Of a stretch of 64,000 bases of DNA, positions 35,333 through 43,905 are shown in pieces. The position numbers were made by a program, and so were the translations under genes. The first letter of the stretch is position 1. The number at the start of each line of letters is the position of its first letter. The notes beneath the pieces were generated by a model. The model was not told where the DNA came from. It ran no database searches and worked only from the letters and a program-made list of their open reading frames with translations. Location of the stretch: positions 124,001 to 188,000 of the forward strand of contig NZ_JADQTO010000006.1 of NCBI RefSeq assembly GCF_015704865.1. Direction: 5' to 3'. The stretch is from Actinoplanes aureus. Its GTDB lineage: Bacteria > Actinomycetota > Actinomycetes > Mycobacteriales > Micromonosporaceae.

Positions 35333-36667
35333 TCATGTCCGCCGGTGGTACGGATTGCGGCGAGGCACCTGCTCCGGGTCGATCCAGGCGGGCGGCATGA
35401 ACTCGGGGTGACCGTCGGCACCGATGCGGACCTGCCAACCGTTCACGTCGTGGACGGCGCGGTGGTGATGTTCGCAGAGGAGCGCCACGTTCGTCAGGTC
35501 GGTCGTCCCGCCGTCGGTCCAGGGGACGATGTGGTGGGCGTCGCACCAGCCGGCGGGCCGATCGCAGCCGGGAAACGTGCAGCCGCGGTCGCGGGCGTTG
35601 AGCGCTCGGCGCAGCGGTCCGGTGACGAGCCTGCGACTGCGGCCGGCGTCGAGGATCTGGCTGTCGCCGCCGAAGACGAGCGGCAGGATGCGGGCGTCGC
35701 AGGCCATCTGACGTACGGCGGCAGCTGACACCGGCTCACCGGTATCCGTCGTTCCGCCGCCGAGTCGCTGCCGGAGCACGTCGTAAGAAGCCGTGATCAC
35801 CAGTTGCGGCCGGTCGCCGCCGTTGTCCGGCAGCAGTCCGCCGGCGAGCAGCAACCGGCTGACGTCGACGAGCGCGTCAGCGCGACGCTGCCCGGGTGTG
35901 CGCAGGTCTTCGCCTCCGTCGATCCCTGTCGCGTCGGCCCTTTCTGCGTTGGGTCCGCCTCGGTCGGCGATGGGCGGCGCTGTGCCGGGGCGGCACAGGG
36001 GATCGATAGCGGCGGTCACGGTGGCGGCTGCCCGTGCATCGAGGATGCCGCGTACCCGCACGCGGCCGTCGCCGATCGGGCTGAGCGTCAGGAAGCGCTG
36101 CTCGTAGGCCGCGCGTTCGGCGCGACGAAGGCGCTCCTCCTCGGCGGCGTCGTCGAGGTCTGGCGCCACGTGCATCTGGATCCGTTTGCCGGCCTTGCGG
36201 AGTTCAATCGGGTCCAAGTGGGACGTCCACGACATCAGCGTGGTGGTGGCCTTGTTACGAACGTCCGGCTCGAGGTCGCTCGGCAGGTCACCCACGGCTT
36301 TGACGATCGAGTCAAGTTGCTCGGCGTTGATCCGGCCGGCGGTGACGGCGGCGTCCAACTCCGGAACGGTGTCCAGGAGGCGGGCCTGTGCAAGCATCCG
36401 CAGCGCGGAGCCAATGCCTATGCGCAGTCGTCCGCGGAGCCACACCTGTGGGGAGGTGGCCTGATGTTTGGCCGGGATGGCCCTGCCCTCGACTTCTCGC
36501 ACCGCGTGCAGCATTGCCGCGTGCAGCATTTGCTGTGCGGTGTGCACCCGGTCGATGAAGGTCAGGAGTTCCTCCTCGGACAGCGGCCACATCGAGGCCG
36601 CCGCAGCCTCTGCCGCGACGCTGGTCAACTCCCGCAATGCGTCCTGCATGCCAGCATCATCGAACAC
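35333..36667 (-). CDS. DUF222 / HNH endonuclease domain protein (13E12-like)
   Basis: A 444-residue member of the actinobacterial 13E12 group. The N-terminal DUF222 domain is helical (LTFIDRVHTAQQMLHAAML and a QVWLRGRLRIG motif); the C-terminal HNH domain has CTFPGCDRPAGWCDAHHI, then NVALLCEHHHRAVH, with the metal-binding Cys and His residues intact. These proteins are numerous and of unclear role, sometimes linked to mobile DNA. GTG 36667 is the longest start; ATG 36649 is possible. The stop is 8 bp from the mutarotase stop. Confidence 0.9.
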   Translation of the reverse strand: MFDDAGMQDALRELTSVAAEAAAASMWPLSEEELLTFIDRVHTAQQMLHAAMLHAVREVEGRAIPAKHQATSPQVWLRGRLRIGIGSALRMLAQARLLDTVPELDAAVTAGRINAEQLDSIVKAVGDLPSDLEPDVRNKATTTLMSWTSHLDPIELRKAGKRIQMHVAPDLDDAAEEERLRRAERAAYEQRFLTLSPIGDGRVRVRGILDARAAATVTAAIDPLCRPGTAPPIADRGGPNAERADATGIDGGEDLRTPGQRRADALVDVSRLLLAGGLLPDNGGDRPQLVITASYDVLRQRLGGGTTDTGEPVSAAAVRQMACDARILPLVFGGDSQILDAGRSRRLVTGPLRRALNARDRGCTFPGCDRPAGWCDAHHIVPWTDGGTTDLTNVALLCEHHHRAVHDVNGWQVRIGADGHPEFMPPAWIDPEQVPRRNPYHRRT

Positions 36668-37288
36668 ATGTACGACAAGAAACGGCGTGCACCGAAGAGG
36701 TATGCCCTCTCTTGCGAATGGCGAGGGACGAGCGGCGACGGACGGAGGGCGGCGACCGCGAGGGGCGACGCGCGGAGGACGGGGATCGGACGGCGACCGG
36801 GCGGACGGGGAGGGGCGACTGGCGAACGGCGAGGGGCGGACGGCGACCGCGGAGGACGGGGGCCGGACGGCGGCGGGCGGAGGGTGAAGGGCGGTGGGCG
36901 AGGGCGAAGACGAACAAGGGGAGAGGAGTACGAAGGGCTGAGGGCGGACGGAGGGCTGAGGGCGGACGGAGGGCTGAGGGCGGACGGAGGGCTGAGGGCG
37001 GACGGAGGGCTGAGGGCGGACGGAGGGCTGAGGGCGGACGGAGGTCAGGGTGGAGACAGCGGGCGAAGAGCGAACGGCGAGCAGGCGGCGAAAGTCGGCG
37101 TGAGGGGCGGCGGGCGCAGGGCCATGTCGGTCGGAAGGTCAGGCATGGCGGGGCAGGGCGCCAAGGGCCGCGCGCGCCGGAGGCGGGCTGCGCGGGGAAC
37201 GGGAAACCGCGCACCTGCAGCTGCGAAAACGCGAAAAGTTGTTGTTTATCGTAGATAAGCTGCAATTCCGACCTAAGGAGAGAACAGC
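36668..37288. other. 620-bp purine-rich non-coding region
   Basis: The plus strand is dominated by G and A with short GGGCGGACGG / GGCGACCG / GGCGAGGGG motifs and contains the 18-bp array. Long frames cross it in several phases, but all give low-complexity Arg/Gly or Pro/Ser protein with no homology signal. The right end (37240-37288) is AT-richer, with TTATC-GTA-GATAA dyad symmetry and the promoter and AAGGAGAG ribosome site of the DUF4142 gene. Confidence 0.7.
36935..37042. repeat. 18-bp tandem repeat x6
   Basis: GGGCTGAGGGCGGACGGA occurs six times without mismatch inside the purine-rich region, between the DUF222/HNH gene and the DUF4142 gene, which diverge from it. Confidence 0.97.
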
Positions 37289-37834
37289 ATGTTTTTGCGA
37301 CGAATCGCAACCACCCTCGCCGCCGCTGGGTTGATGGTGCTGCCGGCGACTGCCGCCGTCGCTGCGCCTTCCGCCCAGGACGTCGGGTTCCTGCGGGCTG
37401 CGCACCAGGCCAACCTCGCCGAGATTGCCAGTGGGCGGATCGCCTGGGTGAAGAGCACGGATGAGACGGTGAAGAACTTGGCTGCGACGTTCATGCGGAA
37501 CCACATCAGGATGGATGCGGATCTCACTGAAACGGCGCGGCAGCTGAAGGTCAGCCTGCCGTCGCAGCCGACCGAGGAACAGCAGGCGCTTACCGCGCGC
37601 TATGTGGCGGCCGACCCGCAGGCGTTCGACGAATACTTCATCTCCACTCAGTTGGCGGCGCACCGGGACGCCATGCGCCGGGCCGAGGAGCAGGCAAAGA
37701 ACGGCGCGGATTCATCGGTGTCGGAGCTCGCTGAGAACGCCACGCCGATCATCGCCTCGCACCACGAGCTGCTAGTCGCGGCCGCAGCGGACGCGGGCCT
37801 GCCGGGCTACATGAAGCCGGGTGCCCGCACGTAA
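37289..37834 (+). CDS. Secreted DUF4142 protein
   Basis: A 181-residue exported protein. The signal peptide ends at AAVAAPSAQ, and the DUF4142 ferritin-like helical bundle follows (FLRAAHQANLAEIASGRIA, VKNLAATFMRNHIRMDADL, DEYFISTQLAAHRDAMR, ATPIIASHHELLVAA). The family is extracellular with unknown function; His and Glu residues in the bundle could bind metal (inference). AAGGAGAG precedes the ATG at 8 bases. Confidence 0.9.
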   Translation: MFLRRIATTLAAAGLMVLPATAAVAAPSAQDVGFLRAAHQANLAEIASGRIAWVKSTDETVKNLAATFMRNHIRMDADLTETARQLKVSLPSQPTEEQQALTARYVAADPQAFDEYFISTQLAAHRDAMRRAEEQAKNGADSSVSELAENATPIIASHHELLVAAAADAGLPGYMKPGART

Positions 37835-38181
37835 CGAAACCGCCAGAACGAAGTCTGCCAGCACTGCGATTGCCGCCGCGAGCTCGCGGCAAGATCGCCG
37901 CACCTACTGCGGCAGCGGCAAGATCGCCGCGCCGAGCGCGGCAGCGGCAGCGGCAAGATCGCGGCACGGAGAACGGCAGCGGCAAGGCCACCGCGAGCGG
38001 CGGCGGCAAGGTCGCGGCACGGAGAGCGGCGGCGGCAAGGTCGCCGCACGGGAAACGGCGGCCGCGACGTCGTGGCACCGAGATCAGCAGCGGCAAGATC
38101 AGCGCTACCAAGATCGACAGCCGCGCGATCCAGCAGGCAGAACGTCCTGAGCACCCGGCATCAGACGCAAAGAGATCTGGC
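37835..38181. other. 347-bp non-coding region with spaced GGCAAG repeats
   Basis: Between converging DUF4142 and paaX-type genes the core GGCAAGRTCGC or a close form recurs at about 37888, 37917, 37952, 37981, 38005 and 38034, with 24-35 bp between copies and CGGCAGCGG-like filler. No gene is supported; frames through it are low-complexity. Confidence 0.7.
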
Positions 38182-38997
38182 TCAGGCCTGCTCGTCAGGT
38201 TGAAGGTCGAGCAGGCCCGCAGCCACCTCACGTGACGGCTCAAGATATGACGCCTCAAGCTCACGAAACAGCTTCTGAGCCCGCACCGCCGGCCACGCCG
38301 CCGGCAGGTGCTCCACCGGCAACCGCGGATCGCGCCGGATCGCGCCGAGCCATTCGGCTATCAAGCTGAGGCGGGCGGCAAGGGGATCCGCCAGCGGCGC
38401 GGGGCCGTCCCACCGGTTCAGGAAATCCTCGTAGCGGGCGGCCAGCCCGGCCAGATCGTACGCGTCGCGCACCATCCCCCCGATGTCGGTGAGCTCGTCA
38501 GCCCGCGCGTGAAAGACCCGCGCGTGCGCCTCCAGACCGAGGCCGGTGACGATGTCCTGAGCCGCCACCGCGCCCGGCGCGATCCACAGGCCACCCTGGA
38601 TCGGCCCGAACCCGGCCCATGCGAGCTGGGACCGCAAATCGTGGCGTTGCCGCTGCCAGGACTCCGGCAGTGAGAAGCAGAGCAGCGTCCAGCTGCCGTC
38701 CCACCGGTCGTTGACCGCGCCGCTCTGCCAGATGCGCGCCCGGCCGTCGTGCAGGATCGCCGTGGACCGGCAGGTGAGCCCGTAGTACATCCGGCGGCCG
38801 TGCCGCTGCCGGCGCAGCAGGCCGCGGTTGACCATGCGGGTCAGCGTGGAGCGGGTGGCGTGCGACGAGACGCCGAGCCGTGCGAAGACGTCGATCACGC
38901 TGCCGGAGAAGACGCACACGCCTCGGTCCAGCACGAAGTCGCCGAACAGCATGAGCATCAGCGTCTGAGGACGAGTCGAGTTCTCGGTGTCGGTCAA
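38182..38997 (-). CDS. PaaX-family transcriptional repressor
   Basis: A 271-residue regulator of the PaaX family: an N-terminal winged helix (FARLGVSSHATRSTLTRMVN, then RGLLRRQRHGRRMYYGL) and the PaaX central and C-domains (VNDRWDGSWTLLCFSLPES, RHDLRSQLAWAGFGPIQGGL). PaaX proteins repress aromatic-acid catabolism and release DNA on binding an acyl-CoA intermediate. The TTG start is supported by GGGAGG 8 bases upstream. It is divergent from the transport/hydroxyquinol operon, and an inverted repeat lies over that promoter. Confidence 0.92.
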   Translation of the reverse strand: MTDTENSTRPQTLMLMLFGDFVLDRGVCVFSGSVIDVFARLGVSSHATRSTLTRMVNRGLLRRQRHGRRMYYGLTCRSTAILHDGRARIWQSGAVNDRWDGSWTLLCFSLPESWQRQRHDLRSQLAWAGFGPIQGGLWIAPGAVAAQDIVTGLGLEAHARVFHARADELTDIGGMVRDAYDLAGLAARYEDFLNRWDGPAPLADPLAARLSLIAEWLGAIRRDPRLPVEHLPAAWPAVRAQKLFRELEASYLEPSREVAAGLLDLQPDEQA

Positions 38998-39032
38998 CGG
39001 CAGGGCCTCCCGGTGAGCAGCATGAGGAAGAT

Positions 39033-39074
39033 GTTAGGCAGTTCGTTGACGGCTGTGTATAGAACGCCTAACTT
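39033..39074 (+). promoter_or_regulatory. Operon promoter with flanking GTTAGGC/GCCTAAC operator arms
   Basis: A -35 TTGACG (39046-39051) and -10 TAACTT (39069-39074) are separated by 17 bp. Perfect 7-bp arms GTTAGGC (39033-39039) and GCCTAAC (39066-39072) bracket them, with GTTC and GAAC as partial inner extensions. This is the probable PaaX-type operator for the catabolic operon. Confidence 0.65.
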
Positions 39075-39114
39075 CGATGTCTCAGCCCCGGTCCACCTCA
39101 TCGAGGAGGTCGTC

Positions 39115-40317
39115 GTGCGCGGAACCGGGCAAGGCCTCAGAACGCTCAGCAGAACGCTCAGCATCGCCACACTCTCTCTCGCGATAACACTTGCCGCGTG
39201 CGGCGGCGACGAAGGCAGCGGCGCAGGCGGTGACGACCCGATCCGGGTCGGCCAGATCGTCTCGCTCACCGGCAACTACTCGCCGCTCGGCACCGAGAAC
39301 CAGAAGTCGGTCGCCCTGGCGGTCGACAAGATCAACGCAGATGGCGGCGTCGGCGGCCGCAAGATCGAGCTGACCGTACGCGACGACAAGAGCCTCCCCG
39401 ACCAGGCCGTCCTCGCGTTCAACGAGCTGAAGGACGACTCCGACGCCATCATCGGCTCGCCGTTCAGCAACTCGGCGCTGGCCACGATCCCGCTCGTGGA
39501 CCGGGAGGAGATTCCGTACATCTCGCTCACCCCGGCGGACGAGCAGATCAACCCCGTTCATCCGTACGTCTTCGTGGTCCCGGCGACGTCGGCCACCTAT
39601 GCCGAGGCGGCGCTCCAGTACTTCCAGGCGAGCAAGCTGTCCAAGGTCGCCCTGGCCTACGACACGAAGAGCAGTTACGCGGTCGCCGGTGCGAAGGGGC
39701 TCCAGGCCAAGGCCGGGCAGTACGGCGTGACCGTCAACCCGATCGAGGAGTTCCAGACCACCGCCACCGAGTTCAGCGCGATCTTCACGCACGTCCGCTC
39801 GTCCGACGCGCAGGCGCTGATGGTCTGGGCGACCGGCGCACCCGCTGTCGCGCTGACCAAGCAGTACGCCGCCTCCGGCCTGAAGATCCCGCTGGTCCTG
39901 ACCGGCGCCCAGGCCAGCAAACTGTTCCTGGATCCGGCCGGACCGGCCGCCGAGGGCGTCGTCATCGCCAGTTCCGTCGGCGTGGTCGGCGAGTACCTAC
40001 CGGCCGGTGAGTTGAAGACCGCGGTCGACGAGCTGACCACCGCGTTCACCGCGAAGTACGGCTACCCGCCGCCGCAGTTCGCGCAGGACGGCTACAGCGG
40101 CGTCAAACTGCTCGCCGCCGCGATCGAGAAGGCCGGCGGCACCGACCGGGCCAAGGTCCGTGACGCCCTGGAAGGACTGAGCCTCACCACACCGAACGGC
40201 ACCTACGCGTATTCGGCGGCCAACCACAGCGGGCTCACCACCGACTTCATCGCGATCAACATGGTGCAGGCCGGCAAGTTCGTCCCGACCGAGTTCTCCC
40301 AGGAAAAGCTGAAGTGA
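39115..40317 (+). CDS. ABC transporter substrate-binding lipoprotein (Liv type)
   Basis: A 400-residue periplasmic-binding-protein-type lipoprotein. The signal carries the lipobox LAACG; the fold is that of branched-chain amino acid/aromatic binding proteins (IRVGQIVSLTGNYSPLGTEN, LAVDKINADGGVGGRKIEL). Given the downstream hydroxyquinol genes the ligand is probably an aromatic acid or phenol rather than an amino acid (inference). GTG 39115 has GAGGAGG upstream. It is the first gene of a seven-gene operon joined mostly by 4-bp overlaps. Confidence 0.9.
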   Translation: MRGTGQGLRTLSRTLSIATLSLAITLAACGGDEGSGAGGDDPIRVGQIVSLTGNYSPLGTENQKSVALAVDKINADGGVGGRKIELTVRDDKSLPDQAVLAFNELKDDSDAIIGSPFSNSALATIPLVDREEIPYISLTPADEQINPVHPYVFVVPATSATYAEAALQYFQASKLSKVALAYDTKSSYAVAGAKGLQAKAGQYGVTVNPIEEFQTTATEFSAIFTHVRSSDAQALMVWATGAPAVALTKQYAASGLKIPLVLTGAQASKLFLDPAGPAAEGVVIASSVGVVGEYLPAGELKTAVDELTTAFTAKYGYPPPQFAQDGYSGVKLLAAAIEKAGGTDRAKVRDALEGLSLTTPNGTYAYSAANHSGLTTDFIAINMVQAGKFVPTEFSQEKLK

Positions 40318-41267
40318 CGAACGGGGCCGAGCTCACGGTCACCGGCGTGGACCGCGCGTTCGGCGGGGTCTACGCCGTCCGTGACGTCACCCTGAGCGTG
40401 GCACCCGGCGAGCTGCGCGCGGTGATCGGGCCCAACGGCGCCGGGAAGTCCACCCTGTTCGCGCTGATCGGCGGCCAGCTGGCACCGCAGGCCGGCGAGG
40501 TGCGACTCGACGGCGCACGCATCGACCGGCTGTCCGCGCACCGCCGCGCCCGGCTCGGGATCAGCGTGGTCTTCCAGGCCGCCCGGATCTTCCACGGGAT
40601 GACCGCGCTGGAGAACGTGATGGTCGGCGCGCACGCCACCAACGGCGCCGGGTTCCTGGCCGGGGCGCTGCGGCTGCCCGTACATCATCGGGAGGAACGC
40701 CTGATCCGCGAACGCGCGCTGGAGTGCCTGGCCCGCGCCGGCATCGCGGATTGGGCGGACCGCCCGGCCGAGGAACTGCCGCTCGGCCAGCAGCGCGCGC
40801 TTCAGCTGGCGCGGGCGCTCTGCGCCCAGCCCCGGCTGCTCCTGCTCGACGAGCCGGCGTCGGGCCTGCGCGCCGGCGAGCGCGAGCGGCTGGCCACGCT
40901 GATCGGCGAACTGCGCGCCGAGGGCCTGACCATGCTGCTGGTCGAGCACGACGTGGCGTTCGTGATGCGCCTCGCCGACCGGGTCACGGTCCTCGACCTG
41001 GGCGGCGTGATCGCCGAAGGCACCGCGGCCGAGGTGCGCGCCGATCCCCGCGTCATCGCCGCCTACCTGGGGGCCGCGCCGGAAGAGACAGGCCCAGAGG
41101 CAGCGGCAGCGGCAGCAACAGCAACAGCAACAGCGACAGAGACACAGACCGCGACCGGCGGCGAGCGCGACGCGGGCACGGCGGCGCGCGCCGCCGAGGA
41201 TCAAGGACAGCAAAACGCCGGGGTACGCGAGGACAGCGCATCCGCACGGAAGGGTGCCGAGCCGTGA
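40314..41267 (+). CDS. ABC transporter ATP-binding protein, LivG type
   Basis: A 317-residue ATPase. Walker A is GPNGAGKST, the signature region is LPLGQQRALQLARAL (LGQQ rather than LSGGQ), Walker B is LLLLDEP, and the switch His is in LVEHDVAFVM. It starts inside the stop of the binding-protein gene (GTGA). The C-terminal ~60 residues after AAYLGAAPEE are a low-complexity Ala/Thr/Gln tail from CAGCAA-type repeats (41095-41150), absent from usual LivG proteins. Confidence 0.9.
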   Translation: MTNGAELTVTGVDRAFGGVYAVRDVTLSVAPGELRAVIGPNGAGKSTLFALIGGQLAPQAGEVRLDGARIDRLSAHRRARLGISVVFQAARIFHGMTALENVMVGAHATNGAGFLAGALRLPVHHREERLIRERALECLARAGIADWADRPAEELPLGQQRALQLARALCAQPRLLLLDEPASGLRAGERERLATLIGELRAEGLTMLLVEHDVAFVMRLADRVTVLDLGGVIAEGTAAEVRADPRVIAAYLGAAPEETGPEAAAAAATATATATETQTATGGERDAGTAARAAEDQGQQNAGVREDSASARKGAEP

Positions 41268-42061
41268 GCCGCCCGGTCGTCGAGGTCACCGGGTTGACGG
41301 TCCGCTACGCCGGTGCGACCGCGCTCGACGGTGTCGACCTGGCAGTCGGCGAAGGCGAGCTCGTCGCGCTGATCGGCGCCAACGGGGCGGGCAAGTCCAC
41401 CCTGGTCAAAGCGCTTTCCGGCCTGCTCCGCCCGCACGCCGGGACGATCACCGTGCGTGGGCGCCTGGCCCAGGTCCCGGAGGGCCGCGAGATGTTCGGC
41501 GACCTCACCGTCGACGACAACCTGCGCCTGGGTGGCTGGCGCAATCCCGAAGGCCGCCGCGGCCGGGACACGAGCCCGATCTACGAACTGCTTCCCGAGC
41601 TGAGCGACCTGCGCCGCCGCCGGGCCGGTTCGCTCTCCGGCGGCCAGCAGCAGATGGTCGCCATCGGCCGGGCGCTGATGGCCCGGCCGGACATCCTGGT
41701 CGTCGACGAACTCAGCCTCGGCCTCGCGCCCCTGGTCGTGACCACCCTGGTCGGGCATCTGCGCACGCTCAACACCGAGCGGGGACTCGCCGTGCTGCTC
41801 ATCGAACAGAACGCCCGCCTCGCACTCGACATGTGCGAGCGCGCCTACGTCCTGGAGACCGGCCGGATCGCCCTGCACGGCGCCGCGAAAGACCTGGCCC
41901 GCGACCCGCAGGTGACGGCGGCCTATCTGGGCGGCCACGTAGAAGCCGGCGGCGGCCTAGAAGCGGGCGGCCACGTAGAAGTCGGCGGCGGCCAAGAAGC
42001 GGGCGGCCGCCTAGAGGCGGGCGGGCACGCATCGGGCGGGCACGTGGAGGCGGCCACATGA
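41264..42061 (+). CDS. ABC transporter ATP-binding protein, LivF type
   Basis: A 265-residue ATPase. Walker A is GANGAGKST; the Q-loop region is LAQVPEGREMF; the signature is SLSGGQQQM; Walker B is ILVVDELSLGLAP; the switch is LIEQNARLAL. The GTG overlaps the preceding stop by 4 bp. The tail after AAYLGGHVEAGG is a run of GG-x-LEAGG/HVEAGG units encoded by an 18-bp repeat. Confidence 0.92.
   Translation: MSRPVVEVTGLTVRYAGATALDGVDLAVGEGELVALIGANGAGKSTLVKALSGLLRPHAGTITVRGRLAQVPEGREMFGDLTVDDNLRLGGWRNPEGRRGRDTSPIYELLPELSDLRRRRAGSLSGGQQQMVAIGRALMARPDILVVDELSLGLAPLVVTTLVGHLRTLNTERGLAVLLIEQNARLALDMCERAYVLETGRIALHGAAKDLARDPQVTAAYLGGHVEAGGGLEAGGHVEVGGGQEAGGRLEAGGHASGGHVEAAT
41930..42053 (+). repeat. 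18-bp in-frame repeat, ~6 degenerate copies
   Basis: Units of the form GGCGGCCACGTAGAAGCC and GGCGGCGGCCTAGAAGCG alternate from 41930; the last copies are shortened. They form the whole C-terminal tail of the LivF-type ATPase. Confidence 0.88.
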
Positions 42062-42918
42062 GTGACCTGCTCGGCTACATCGTCACCGGGCTCGGCATCG
42101 GGGCCGGCTTCGCGCTGGTCGCCAGCGGTCTGGTCGCGATCTACCGGGTCACCCGGGTGGTCAACTTCGCGCAGGGCGCGTTCGCGGTGCTGGCCGCCAT
42201 GCTGACCGCGTCGCTGCTCGGATCGGGCGTGCCGCACGGTGTCGCGGAACTCGGCGGGGTGGCGCTCGGCGCGATCACCGGGCTGCTGGTCGGTGTCGTG
42301 GCGATCGGGCGCCCGGGCACCAGCCCCGGAACGTCGCTCATCGTGACGCTGGGGCTCGGCGTCCTCGCGTACGCAATAGAGATCTTGATCTGGGGTGACC
42401 AGCCACGTTCCTACCCGGGCGTGCCCGGGGTGGCCGAGGTGGGCGGCGCCCGCCTTCAGGCGCACTACCTGCTGATCGTCGCGGTGACCGGGCCGGTGTT
42501 CGCCGTGATGGCGTGGTTCTTCGCCCGCACCGACCTGGGCAAGGCGCTGTCCGCCTGCGCCTCGAACCGGTACGCGGCGCAGGTCGTCGGCATCGACGTG
42601 CGCCGGATGGGGTTGCTCGCGTTCGCGATCGGCGGCGCGCTCGGTGGTCTCGCCGGGGTACTCACCACCCCGGTGCAGCAGGTGACGTTCGACAGCGACG
42701 TCGCGCTGATCGTGAACGGTTTCGCCGCGGCGGTCCTCGGCGGTCTCACCCGGCCGGGTGTCGCGCTCGCCGGCGGGCTGCTGCTGGGCGTCGCGCAGAC
42801 GCTGGTCGCCGGGTACGGCGGCGGTGCCTACCAGGTGGAGGTCGCGCTCGTGCTGATGCTCACCGTGATGATCGTCCAGGCCGCACGCACCGGCCCGGTC
42901 GCGGAGACAGCCCGATGA
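42058..42918 (+). CDS. ABC transporter permease, LivH type
   Basis: A 286-residue inner-membrane permease. Family features are GLGIGAGFALVASGLVAIYR, VVNFAQGAFAVLAA, ARTDLGKALSACASNRYAAQ, VVGIDVRRMGLLAFAIGGAL and LAGVLTTP. It pairs with the LivM-type permease to form the channel. The ATG overlaps the LivF stop by 4 bp. Confidence 0.92.
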   Translation: MSDLLGYIVTGLGIGAGFALVASGLVAIYRVTRVVNFAQGAFAVLAAMLTASLLGSGVPHGVAELGGVALGAITGLLVGVVAIGRPGTSPGTSLIVTLGLGVLAYAIEILIWGDQPRSYPGVPGVAEVGGARLQAHYLLIVAVTGPVFAVMAWFFARTDLGKALSACASNRYAAQVVGIDVRRMGLLAFAIGGALGGLAGVLTTPVQQVTFDSDVALIVNGFAAAVLGGLTRPGVALAGGLLLGVAQTLVAGYGGGAYQVEVALVLMLTVMIVQAARTGPVAETAR

Positions 42919-43886
42919 AAAGGCTCGGTTTCGGCGTGCTGGCGCTGCTGCTGGTTGCTCTGCCGCCGCTCCTGCCGGAGCGGCATCTCGCGACGTTCGT
43001 GCTGCTCACGCTGGCAGCCGCGGTCACCGTCGGTGTCTCTCTGCTGATGGGGTACGCCGGACAGGTCTCGCTCGGGCAGGCGTCCTTCTACGCGATCGGG
43101 GCGTACACGGCCGGCCTGCTCGCCGTGCACGGAACACCGCCGTTGCTCGGACTGCTGGCCGCGCCGGTGATCGCCGCGGTCGCCGCCGTGCTGCTCGGCG
43201 CGCCGCTGCTCCGGCTCCGCGGCCACCACCTGGCGTTCGCCACCCTCGCCGTGCAGTTGATCCTGCTGTCGCTGCTGGCACAGGCCGACTGGGCGGGTGG
43301 CGCCATCGGGCTGCAGGGCATTCCCCGGTTCTCGGTCGGCGGGTTCGAGCTGCGGAACGACCTCGGGTACGCGTACCTCTCCTGCGGTGTTCTTGCCATC
43401 GCACTGCTGGTCGCGCGCAACGTGGTCGCCTCCCGCGCCGGTCGCGGCCTGCGCGCCGCCGCGACGAGCGAGGTCGCCGCCGCGGCCAGTGGTGTCGCGG
43501 TCGGCGGCTACCGGCTCGCGGTGTTCGCGCTCTCCGCCGCCTTCGCCGGGCTGGCCGGCGGGGTCTACGCCTTCTACCTGGGCTATCTGGCGCCGGGCTC
43601 GTTCCCGGTGCTGCTCTCGATCGAGTACGTGGTGATGGCCGTCGTGGGCGGCCTCGGGACGATCGCCGGCCCGGTCGTCGGAGCGACGGTGATCGTGTTG
43701 CTGGTGCAGGTGCTGAACACACTCGGCACCCAGCCGGGAATGCCGGACTACGCGCCCACCGTCCTGAACTACGCGGTGTACGCCCTGCTGCTCGTGGTCT
43801 GCGTGCTCTTCCTGCCGAAGGGGCTGGTCCCGGCGCTGGACAGGGTTCGCCGGGGTTCGCTGGACAAGGCGCGCTCGATTAGATAA
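42915..43886 (+). CDS. ABC transporter permease, LivM type
   Basis: A 323-residue permease with the LivM signature (SLLMGYAGQVSLGQASFYAI, FAGLAGGVYAFYLGYLAPGS, SIEYVVMAVVGGLGTIAGPV). It starts in the LivH stop (ATGA) and completes the transporter. The maleylacetate reductase gene follows after 19 bp. Confidence 0.92.
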   Translation: MKRLGFGVLALLLVALPPLLPERHLATFVLLTLAAAVTVGVSLLMGYAGQVSLGQASFYAIGAYTAGLLAVHGTPPLLGLLAAPVIAAVAAVLLGAPLLRLRGHHLAFATLAVQLILLSLLAQADWAGGAIGLQGIPRFSVGGFELRNDLGYAYLSCGVLAIALLVARNVVASRAGRGLRAAATSEVAAAASGVAVGGYRLAVFALSAAFAGLAGGVYAFYLGYLAPGSFPVLLSIEYVVMAVVGGLGTIAGPVVGATVIVLLVQVLNTLGTQPGMPDYAPTVLNYAVYALLLVVCVLFLPKGLVPALDRVRRGSLDKARSIR

Positions 43887-43905
43887 GCCGGTGGGGGAGG
43901 CGCGC

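Noticed and set aside
35804..37258. 484-codon plus-strand frame through the DUF222/HNH gene and the purine-rich block
   Set aside because: The left part is antisense to a clear HNH gene and the right part is repeat-derived low complexity.
36657..37310. 217-codon minus-strand Pro/Ser-rich frame
   Set aside because: It consists almost only of the 18-bp repeat read as PPSALR units; no ribosome site or coding character.
37807..38154. 115-codon minus-strand frame downstream of DUF4142
   Set aside because: Low-complexity Ala/Arg protein produced by the GGCAAG repeats.
40203..41213. 336-codon minus-strand frame
   Set aside because: Antisense shadow of the binding-protein and LivG-type genes.
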